Below are positions 56,051 to 64,000 of a DNA stretch of 64,000 nt, one piece after another (within the stretch, counting starts at the first letter, position 1; every line of letters begins with the position of its first letter). The stretch spans positions 568,001 to 632,000 of the forward strand of contig JAFEMH010000750.1 in the NCBI GenBank assembly GCA_022495995.1. Reading direction: 5' to 3'. This stretch comes from Adenophora triphylla var. japonica. Lineage: Eukaryota > Streptophyta > Magnoliopsida > Asterales > Campanulaceae. A program made the position numbers and the translations under genes. Under the pieces are notes generated by a model, which searched no databases, was not told where the DNA came from, and saw nothing but the letters and a program-made list of their open reading frames with translations.

Positions 56051-56245
56051 CTGATGGTTAGAGTTTATGGCTTTCAACCTGAAGGTCATGAGTTCGATTC
56101 CTCCACCAGTGGTTAGAGGAAATGACATTGCCCTCCCTAGCATAGCTAACGCCTCTGTGAAGTGCATCAAGGGAAAAGCGATGAAATGTGTTGATCCCCT
56201 TCTTAATTCTTAAGAAGAAAGAAAAAGGGAAAAAAATAAAAATTA
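56051..56245 (+). mobile_element. tRNA-derived SINE
   Basis: GATGGTTAGAGTTTATGG resembles a pol III A box region and GGTCATGAGTTCGATTCC a B box (GGTTCGANTCC class), spaced about 25 bases apart as in tRNA. A unique body and an A-rich tail (GAAAGAAAAAGGGAAAAAAA) follow. After the tail, about 95 bases of the upstream flank (TTGTTGTTGTTATCGACTAC ...) are repeated. Confidence 0.65.
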
Positions 56246-57040
56246 ATTGTTGTTGTTATCGACTACTCCATTTGCATTTATGACATTTTGCAGTACGTAC
56301 ATAGACATTTACACTGCATTTTTGGTTATTGTGAATGTGTGCCCAAAATTCTTGTGTATTGGAATTCACGCGAGTTTGAAGACATCCGAGTTATTTGAAA
56401 AACGGAGTCGCCACGCCATTTTGATTACCTCAAAACTTTGAAAAAAAGGTTTTATGGGTTCGGAGGTTAAGTTACCCCTTGGGAAGAACGTTTGGCGTTC
56501 ACCCAAAGTGCCTTGCCGGAGCAAGTCTCCCTAGATTTCATTAATCGTGTTTGCTTGCGTGCTTTCTTTGTGTGCATGTGTTTGAAAATAAGGGGGGGAA
56601 ATGTCCCAAGTTATCTTCCGGACGTACAAACCATTTGTTGGTTGTCGCTCGGGATTCCTTGGAATTTATGTATTTGGGATTATGATCCCGTCCTCATCTT
56701 ATGACTTATGATCATCGCATTTTAAACCTCGGGACCCTCGGGACTTGCGTGATCGAGAGAATGACTCTCTTTTGGGTCAAAGATGAGGTTCTTTAGGAAG
56801 GAATTTCCTTAGCCCATCAATCCTACGCTTTAAGACGGTCGAGCTCGTATAGAGGCTTCATACTCATTCTTAAGCGATAATCGGAGATATAGGGTTCAAG
56901 GTTATCCTTTTCCTAAAGAAATCATGAACCTTTAATGGAAGGAACGATGCAAAGATGAGAACTTTTACACCGGTCCGCTCCAAGGTTGGGGGAAAGGGGA
57001 AATGCATGATGAAAAAATGAATCTTTAATGAAAAGATGAC
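56246..57040. other. LTR-like or repeat-derived sequence without ORF
   Basis: CGGAGTCGCCACGCC and GGTTCGGAGGTTAAGTTACC (near 56400-56475) are phrases I associate with LTRs of large plant gypsy elements. No partner copy was found here, so boundaries are unknown. Confidence 0.4.
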
Positions 57041-57260
57041 ATTTTTAGGTTGCAAATGATGCTTTTTGATTGAAAGAAATGATCTTTATGCAAATGATGC
57101 ATAAAGATTTGATTTTTATGCAAATGATGCATTGGAAAAGGTTTTGATGCAAATGATGCATTTTTATTGAAAAAAGATTTGATCTTTATATGCAAATGAT
57201 GCATAAAGATGACATTTTTATTGGAAAATAGGGATTTTAGGTGCAAAGGATGCACCTTTA
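57040..57260 (+). repeat. short tandem repeats of ATGCAAATGATGCA
   Basis: About seven irregular units of 25-40 bases around TTTATGCAAATGATGCATAA. The minus-strand ORF over it (MHHLHKNQ..) is repeat-derived. Confidence 0.8.
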
Positions 57261-58129
57261 TGAAAAAGACTACATTTTTATGACAAATGAGGTCTTAATG
57301 CATGCAAAGGGGAAAGGGGGTGATAAAGATATGATCTTTATGAATAAATGCCAAGTCCCAAGCAAGATATATGAATGCAATGAGCAATTATATCAATTAA
57401 AATGCAAGGTTAGGGCGTGCGAGGTTACCAATCGTTTCCTTCGCTTCTTCGGACGGAGCTAGGAGGAGAGGTTCTTCTTGGGTCTTCAAGGAGGAGGGAG
57501 ATGGCTTCTTGAGCTTCTTCTTCACCTTCTTGGACTTCCAGCAGCTCCTTGGGGAATTTTCTTCGTATTATGAGAGTATTATGCTTCTTGTTGTTGATTA
57601 AAATGGGTAGAGGAGGGCTCTATTTATAGGCAGTCTGGATAAGGCTAATGAAGCCGTGCGGCTGCAGGCCCTTTGCAAATGAGGCCGTGCGGGCTTATCC
57701 ACAATGACTCAGCATTCTAGAACCATGCAAGGTGGCATTATTCTAGAAGCTTCCCTCCTAATTAAAAAAACGTGTTTCTTAATTAGGAAGGATTCCCTTC
57801 AGCCTTTATTTAATTAAAAACAGTTCCGGAATGATTCCTAACATTTGGGAAGGTCTGGGAATTACCGGAAAACTTACCGAAATTGCCGGAAAATTAACCG
57901 GAAGGCATGAGCCGATTTGGGTACTTACGAAGCCCTCGGCAACGTCACTTGCAAGGCGAGTGGGGTTGTCGATAGAAAAGGATCCGATCTCGGCGAATGC
58001 CGAGACGGATTGGGAGACCAAGGTGGTCGAGTGGGCCGAACCTTTTGGAAGGCTACCTACGTATCCCGGAGGAATCAAGCCGAGCCGTAGTTCGGAATTA
58101 GGATCCGCCGGGGGAGGAAGAAGAGAACC
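57261..58129. other. repeat-derived sequence, GC-richer, no supported gene
   Basis: An open frame at 57831-58136 is read through on both strands, but neither has a recognisable pattern. GGCTACCTACGTATCCCGGA near 58045 links this to the repeats at 58280 and 61150. Confidence 0.4.
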
Positions 58130-58390
58130 GACCTAGGAGGTCAAGCAATTGATCCTACTGGGGACATGCTAGGAGTGACCCAGGTGGTCGAATATTTGAA
58201 CTTTTATGAGGGGGCGCTTTATCACTGAGGAGTGACAAAGAAACAGGGTGACCAAAGTGGTCGAATGGCTGGACCTTTTATAAAAGGCTACCTACGTATC
58301 CCGGAGGAATCAAGCCTTGATCGTAGTTCGAGCATCACTAGATAGTTAGGAACGATGTCTAGGATCCTTGAGATTTTGACAATTCGGAGG
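58130..58390 (+). repeat. diverged direct repeat, copy 1 (copy 2 at 60985-61260)
   Basis: Shared blocks: AGGTCAA..GATCCTAC, GGTGACCAAAG, GGCTACCTACGTATCCCGGA, GAATCAAGCCTTGATCGTAG and GATGTCTAGGAT. The two copies bracket the 50-bp array and the mobile-domain gene remnant, so they could be old LTR parts or a segmental duplication. Confidence 0.75.
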
Positions 58391-58423
58391 TCACACCAGA
58401 AGCTAGAGCTTATGGCACTATCT

Positions 58424-59553
58424 CTTTATGACGGAGATAGAGGTAACTTAAGTTGGGAAACTTGAGCGTACGTCACTATTCGCGGATAGTGGTATCACAA
58501 GTTGGAATGACTTGGGCATACTTCACTATTCGCGGATAGTGGTATCACAAGTTGGAATGACTTGGGCATACTTCACTATTCGCGGATAGTGGTAGCACAA
58601 GTTGGAAATGACTTGGGCATACTTCACTATTCGCGGATAGTGGTAGCACAAGTTGAAATGATTTGGGCATACGCCACTATTCGCGGATAGTGGTGGCACA
58701 ATTTGAAATGACTTGGGCATTCGTCACTATTCGCGGATAGTGGTAGCACAAGTCGAAATGATTTAGGCATGCGTCACTATTCGCGGATAGTGGTAGCACA
58801 ATTTGAAATGACTTGGGCATTCGTCACTATTCGCGGATAGTGGTAGCACAAGTCGAAATGACTTGGACATTCGTCACTATTCGCGGATAGTGGTAGCACA
58901 AGTCGAAATGATTTAGGCATGCGTCACTATTCGCGGATAGTGATAGCACAATTTGAAATGACTTGGGCATTCGTCACTATTCGCGGATAGTGGTAGCACA
59001 AGTCGAAATGACTTGGGCATTCGTCACTATTCGCGGATAGTGGTAGCACAAGTCGAAATGATTTAGGCATGCGTCACTATTCGCGGATAGTGATAGCACA
59101 ATTTGAAATGATTTAGGCATGCGTCACTATTCGCGGATAGTGATAGCACAATTTGAAATGACTTGGGCATTCGTCACTATTCGCGGATAGTGGTAGCACA
59201 AGTCGAAATGATTTAGGCATGCGTCACTATTCGCGGATAGTGATAGCACAATTTGAAATGATTTAGGCATGCGTCACTATTCGCGGATAGTGATAGCACA
59301 ATTTGAAATGACTTGGGCATTCGTCACTATTCGCGGATAGTGGTAGCACAAGTCGAAATGATTTAGGCATGCGTCACTATTCGCGGATAGTGATAGCACA
59401 ATTTGAAATGACTTGGGCATTCGTCACTATTCGCGGATAGTGGTAGCACAAGTCGAAATGATTTAGGCATGCGTCACTATTCGCGGATAGTGATAGCACA
59501 ATTTGAAATGATTTAGGCATGCGTCACTATTCGCGGATAGTGATAGCACAAGT
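58424..59553 (+). repeat. 50-bp tandem array, about 22 units, with a palindromic core
   Basis: Every unit contains CACTATTCGCGGATAGTG, a 6-bp inverted repeat around TCGCGG. Starts at 58474, 58524, 58574, 58625, 58675, 58725 and on give a 50-base period. Two variants alternate in the right part (GGTAGCACAAGTCG.. and GATAGCACAATTTG..), giving 100- and 150-base higher-order units. Confidence 0.95.
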
Positions 59554-60030
59554 TTAGAGTTCTGACAATTATTTCAGAGATTAAAGAACTTGATGATTTT
59601 TTGTAAAGAAAGTCGGATGTATCCTGATAATTTTCGTAAAAGAAGTGAATTAAAAATGCCAAAGGCAAATAAAATGAGCCACGAGGGGGTAAACTTGTAA
59701 AATAAGCCTCGGGGGGCATTGGAGGGAAAATTTGATTAAAAATGCCAGTGGCACAAAGGACAAAACAGGCCTACGGGGGACAAAATTTGTAAAATGGAGC
59801 CTTCAGGGGCAAAATTGTAAAAACAAGCCATAGAGGCCTATTATGTCGCACGACATAAGAGGCCCATTTGACAGATTCATTAAAAATACGCACAGTCGCC
59901 ATTTGAAAATCAATTGAACTTGAAATTGAGAGGGAGGCGACAGTGAGAAAAAGAGAGAGCGACATCAGAGAGGGAGATTCGAGGGATATTGAGTGAAATC
60001 AAACACTTCTTAGTCCGATTCCATTGAAGA
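59554..60030. other. repeat-derived leader region upstream of mobile-domain gene
   Basis: Contains repeated phrases (AAAAATGCCAGTGGCA / AAAAATGCCAAAGGCA, GGGGGCA, TAAAAT..GCC) and, at 59842-59857, the palindrome TATGTCGCACGACATA. A purine-rich stretch GAGAGGGAGGCGACAGTGAG precedes the ATG. Confidence 0.5.
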
Positions 60031-60819
60031 ATGCCTCCTAGGCTCTATCCGACCAAGAGGGCTTCTCAACATGCCAACTTAGCTACTCGGAGGAAGGGGG
60101 TGCAAAGGAATCAACGGCCGTTTCTTCCGGAAGCACCAAGAGGAGATTTCTACCCACAGCTCGATGAGCATACTTCGGATGCTCGGAAGAAGGAAGAGGT
60201 AAGAAACCTAGGGTTTCTTGAAAATTTTTCAATTTGTGCGAAATTGATTTGAACTGAGTTTTTTTTAGACTGTGCTATTGACATGAACTGGCATGTGAAC
60301 ATAGATGAATCTAGGAAATGTAATGCGTAAATGCATGCCATACATTGATCCATTTTGTCCTACTTTTGCTTGAGATGATTTCAAGAAATAGCACGAAATA
60401 TTAATATTTGTGCCATGTTTTCTTGCAGGGATTGCGCACCCGTGGCTCCCCTGAGGTGATTGGCAGGCTATGGGATAGCTTGCCGGGTAGCCAGGAGCAG
60501 GTGGACTCGCCTAAGGGCATGATTTCTGGTTCTTGGGCTAGGGCAATTTTTTGAGATGGCGAAGGCCATCGGGGGCACTCAGAGGAGTGTGGATCTGGTG
60601 AGGGCATTCAGAGAGTTCTGGTGGGAGACCACTCACTCATTTCACTTCTCTTGGGATGAGACGACAGTCACTCCGCTGGACTTTGCGGTCATCACAGGAC
60701 TGCCCTTTACGGATGAGCCGCTCTACATAGAGGAGCCTGTACAGGGAGTTGAGCCCCAGACGATTGCTGATGCTGATGTGGCTTATTATGTCGCACGACA
60801 TAAGAAGCCAACTGGCTAG
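60031..60819 (+). pseudogene. plant mobile domain (PMD-like) gene remnant, two exons
   Basis: Exon 1 (60031 to about 60198) starts MPPRLYPTKRASQHANL and ends at GAAGAG before GTAAGAAA. Exon 2 begins near 60430 after TTTCTTGCAG with GLRTRGSPEVIGRLWDSL. After a frame change near 60550 it reads LVRAFREFWWETTHSFHF, then VTPLDFAVITGLPFTDEP. The Trp-rich helix followed by THSFHF and TPLDFAxxTGLPF is the start of the plant mobile domain found in MAIN-like proteins and many transposons. It ends after about 90 residues at TAG (60817-60819), where the palindrome found at 59842 recurs, so the rest of the domain is missing. Confidence 0.65.
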
Positions 60820-60984
60820 GTTTGTCGCGTGACATAAGTAGCCTGAACTGAATTTTTCATGCCCTTTGGCCTTGGACTGGAATTGCCGACACGGGTTGGA
60901 ATTGTGTGACCAAAAGAGGTCACCTACCTGGCCTTCTTGGGACAATGGCAAAGAGATATTTGGTCCCTTTCTATAAGGATGGAA
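60820..60984. other. spacer after mobile-domain remnant
   Basis: A third, diverged palindrome copy (TTTGTCGCGTGACATAA) at about 60830. No gene. Confidence 0.4.
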
Positions 60985-61260
60985 ACGGGGTGACCTAGTA
61001 GGTCAAACAACCGATCCTACAAGGAATGTGCCAAATCAAAAGAGGTGACCAATATGGTCAGGAAATTGGACTCTCATGAAAGGCTTACGCACCATTGGAG
61101 AGTGGAGGAAGAAAAAGGTGACCAAAGCAGTCAGATGGCTGGACCTTTATGAAAGGCTACCTACGTATCCCGGAGGAATCAAGCCTTGATCGTAGTTCAA
61201 ACTTTACCTAGACAGTTAGGAATGATGTCTAGGATTTTCGACGTTTTGACAATTAGGAAA
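60985..61260 (+). repeat. diverged direct repeat, copy 2
   Basis: Partner of 58130-58390, similar in order and spacing with many substitutions. Confidence 0.75.
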
Positions 61261-62980
61261 CTGTCGCCTAGAGTTATCTCGAAGGCACTTTTTGGGAGAA
61301 AATGTTATCATTAGCAATTGGCACGTTACTTGAGCCTAGGGGTGATTTTTTTTTTCTGGAAACATGGTAGGGACTGGGTTTGGATACACATATGGAATGT
61401 ATTTGGGAATTGTTTGAGACGGGTTTCAAACAGGTGGGGTTGTATCCCTTGGGTGCGGACTGAACTGTTGCTGTTGTCAACGTGGGCGAGAATTCCTTCT
61501 TGGGCTGAGACTGGGTTTAAACCTCGGGTCTTGACTAAGGTCCTTTTTCTCACACTCTGGCATTTGAAGCTGATGATGACAAGCTTTTACAATCAAAGAC
61601 TAAAGCAGATGTTGAAGTGACCAAACCTCTCTTCTAGGGATGGATGCGACTTATCGGAGCCCCGATCTGAGGAAAAACTTTCTGCAAAGCCCTATGTCTT
61701 ATTAAAGCAAGGAAAGATCCTTTCATTGGCAAAGCCCCGGTTGGACGAACTGAGTAGGCGAAGTCTTAGATGACTTAGTGAAGCCCCAGTCTGACGACCT
61801 AACAAAAATCCCAATATGATTGGTACTGCGAAAGTGATCCTGAAGTTGATCTGACCAAAACTGAATCCATCTAGGGACCTAGTGAAGAACCCGATACGAA
61901 CCCCAAACATGGCTAAAGAAGCCCCAGTCTAAAGAAATGGCTTGGCAAAGCCCCAGACTTAAAGAGTTTCAAGGCAGCCCTAATGCGAATTGTAGCAGAA
62001 GAGGGAAAACCTATCCTTTTCCTTCCCTTTTTTTTTTATTTTCTTTTTTTTTTTTAGTCACTCAGTCAACCTTAAGAAGATGTGGACGAAGAGAAGAACT
62101 TTTAGGAAGATATATACATGCAGGGGCATATTTTTTCGAAAAGTGGGAATAGATCCCGATTTTTGTGTTATTTCGACGGCCTTATTCGATGTAGGCACAA
62201 AACTCGCTTTGGGTTTGACTCTTTTGAGAGAGTATAAGCGTAGAAAGGTTGGTAAAAGTGTATGGAAGCCCCTGCTGACAGAAAATCAGTGTTTAGCGCT
62301 ATCTTTCCTAAGATGTAGAAAAGGAAGACTTGTCAAGACATCTGAAAACTTGTTTTATTTACAATGATCACAAGATTGCTTAAAACCCTTTATTAATGTT
62401 CGGGTTATTCAACCACTAATCTCGATATGAACAAACATTCTTATTAATCATGAGGAGAAAGTCAACCAATGTCGCGGATCAAGGTTGGCTGGTGTGAAAG
62501 AAAGGTTTGTGTATAGGGAGGTCATTGATGAGACCGGGTTTTCTCGGGATTTGATCGTGTCCATGGGAGAGGTCATTTGATGAGACCAGGTTTTCGGTAA
62601 TTTGGATATGCTTATGACCGGACCATTGCTTTGGTTGCCTACGTTCCCCTCATTGTGAGGAGCTCGGAGTCGCCGTAGTTCGGCCTTGGCCTGACTGTTT
62701 TGGGAAATGGGATTTGTGGTTCCTTTAGTGAAAAGGCTAGGATGAGAAGATCGGATGATGAGGCATGGGCCTCGGATGATTCCTTGACCAAGTCATTCTT
62801 GGACGGCCGCTTCAATAGCTTTCTGATTCTCGTCTTTCATTGGGGGAGAAAGGACTTCCATATGCCTAAAGGCTTATGAAATGCTTCTGCTTTTGCTTCG
62901 ACCGCCCCATTGTTGTCGACAACTTTCATTCTTTGAGCTTTGATTTTGCCTCGTCCGTCAAGCTTTTGATTGGTATGGCC
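61261..62980. other. decayed repeat sequence, no supported gene
   Basis: 61640-61960 repeats the short phrase AAGCCCCAGTCT / AAAGCCCC about eight times at irregular spacing. 62020-62060 has T-rich runs. GGTTGCCTACGTTCCCCTCA and GGAGTCGCCGTAGTTCGG near 62630-62680 resemble LTR phrases seen at 58280. Short ORFs lack recognisable content. Confidence 0.5.
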
Positions 62981-62984
62981 AGGT

Positions 62985-63202
62985 CCTTGGCCTCATTTTC
63001 TTTTTTTTATTTTTATGTGCAACCCCGTTTTTTGCCTAGACCGCCATTTTTTTGGGATTTTCAAATTTAGCCGGGCATTACTCTTTTGCACCACATTTTT
63101 TTTCTTTCTTTTTTTTTATGTGCAACCCCGTTTTTGCCTAGATCGCCCTTTTTTGGGATTTTCAAATTTAGCCGGGCATTACTCTTTTTGCACCACATTT
63201 TT

Positions 63203-63246
<44 letters not shown>
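62985..63246 (+). repeat. tandem duplication of about 115 bp ending in poly(T)
   Basis: GTGCAACCCCGTTTTTTGCC through GGGCATTACTCTTTTGCACC occurs twice (from 63016 and 63120), followed by 45 or more T. Poly-Phe or poly-Lys ORFs here are artefacts. Confidence 0.85.
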
Positions 63247-63247
<1 letters not shown>

Positions 63248-63799
63248 AAGCACCTGAGGGCCAAGGCGAGCCCCTGCTTGAACTTTCTTGATATCCTTGA
63301 GGTCTAAGGCAGGCTCCTAGGTCGTTGTCGACATGGGGTCAATCTTTCGAAGCTGAGTGGCCTTTTGTTGTCCCTTGATGTTGCCGCCGTCGTTGACTTG
63401 GTCAAGGTGATGGTGAGGACATGGTTTGGGAAAGTGTATGGCTTTGATGAAGGCCTTTTGTGGGGTAAGGAAAGTGTATGGCTTGATGGCATTAGTTGAC
63501 TTTCTCACACTGATTAATCGGAACGTGAATTATTTCGAGAGATTGTTTGTTGAGCAATGCAAGTGATCATATAAAATAAAACCATTTCATTAAATGTAAT
63601 GTAGGTGTGCAAATAATGTCTTAAGTCTAGCAAGAAAAGAAGAAGACTTTTTATAGAAAATTGAAGATTCATTACAATGTCCATAGAGGACTTGATTGAA
63701 AGGAAAAAAGTACTAGAACCTACGAAGGTCGACTGAGAGACTATTTTTCCCTTTTATTTTTTTTTTTTTTTTTTCAAGGATAGATAACCCCTAGCCTAG
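63247..63799. other. spacer, no gene seen
   Basis: A short duplication (GGAAAGTGTATGGCTTGATG type, near 63430 and 63470) and a T-run near 63755. No supported gene. Confidence 0.4.
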
Positions 63800-64000
63800 C
63801 TACTCTTCGCCGGTTGGACCGCCAAGACACTTGAGCTTTCCGTTCTCGTTAACTTCGACTTCCATTATGTGCCCATGATACGGTGGAAGCGGAGGGATTT
63901 GAGGCCATGGAGGAGCCCGGAGCGAAACAAGTTGTCCAAAGAAATGGGTCGGAAAAGTCACGGGGACGAACTTTGTTGGCGAGCATATTGATGGAAGGAA
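63800..64000 (-). CDS. 3' end of an unrecognised minus-strand ORF, cut by window edge
   Basis: The minus strand is open from the window edge to a TAG at 63802-63800. Readable parts are FVPVTFPTHFFGQLVSLRAP, PPLPPYHGHIMEVEVNEN and GKLKCLGGPTGEE. A Pro-rich stretch, then a compact charged C-terminus, looks protein-like rather than random. It is possibly the end of a retrotransposon polyprotein or antisense ORF of the element filling 56-64 kb. The family is not recognised. Confidence 0.4.
   Translation of the reverse strand, partial: FLPSICSPTKFVPVTFPTHFFGQLVSLRAPPWPQIPPLPPYHGHIMEVEVNENGKLKCLGGPTGEE

Noticed and set aside
56051..56110. Functional tRNA gene
   Set aside because: Box A/B-like sequences exist but no cloverleaf with a closed acceptor stem; a SINE body and A-rich tail follow.
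57831..58136. Overlapping open frames on both strands as a gene
   Set aside because: About 90-100 codons on each strand, no recognisable content, inside repeat-derived sequence.
58424..59553. CRISPR-like regular array
   Set aside because: The 50-bp units are contiguous and similar along their whole length; there are no unique spacers and the context is a plant genome.
63067..63264. Poly-Lys / poly-Phe ORFs
   Set aside because: Products of the poly(T) run.

Overview
The window looks like repeat-rich plant nuclear DNA, probably from a eudicot. The evidence is Arabidopsis-type telomere repeats (CCCTAAA), Stowaway and Tourist MITEs, a CACTA transposon with plant-specific accessory domains, Ty3/gypsy elements of the Tat type, and Ty1/copia elements including a Sirevirus-like one. 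I see no intact single-copy host gene, no rRNA, no tRNA gene and no CRISPR array. Recognisable host material occurs only as fragments captured by transposons.

Layout. (1) 1-26812: the 3' part of a Tat/Retand-like Ty3/gypsy element on the + strand: RT, two RNase H domains and integrase (2-3659), a long accessory ORF on the opposite strand (25420 down to 4726), and a 3' LTR (about 25968-26812). (2) 7771-25382: a 17.6 kb degenerate CACTA (En/Spm) element inserted in that antisense ORF with a TCT target duplication. It carries GC-rich subterminal repeats, telomere-like arrays, two palindromes made from captured host gene pieces (a DnaJ/HSP40 C-terminus and an NSE4-like SMC5/6 kleisin fragment), a DUF7745-like gene remnant, a TNP2-type transposase pseudogene and a second En/Spm-type gene. 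(3) 26816-35546: fold-back elements, minisatellites, four Stowaway-like MITEs, one Tourist-like MITE, and a MITE with a 9-bp duplication whose empty site also lies in this window. (4) 35552-54381: a Ty1/copia element on the - strand (GTAAT duplication) that lost gag, protease and most of integrase. Its RT is split by (5) 38479-52495, a 14 kb Sirevirus-like copia element on the + strand (GATGT duplication) with gag, pol and a large spliced third ORF. (6) 54387-64000: older decayed retroelement sequence, a SINE, a 50-bp tandem array of about 22 units, a two-exon plant-mobile-domain gene remnant and, at the right edge, part of a minus-strand ORF.

How the parts relate. The window is a nested stack: CACTA inside gypsy, Sirevirus inside copia, MITEs inside older repeats. 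The two Sirevirus LTRs differ at only about 15-20 places by eye, so that insertion is young. The gypsy, CACTA and older copia coding regions carry stops and frameshifts. The most unusual signal is a very dense, strand-biased hexamer, AACCGC. It runs through the LTRs, coding regions (in more than one reading frame) and noncoding regions of the Sirevirus-like element, and it is nearly absent elsewhere in the window.

Limits. Domain names come from recognising motifs by eye, without searches. Boundaries of decayed elements are approximate, and all splice sites are inferred from sequence alone.
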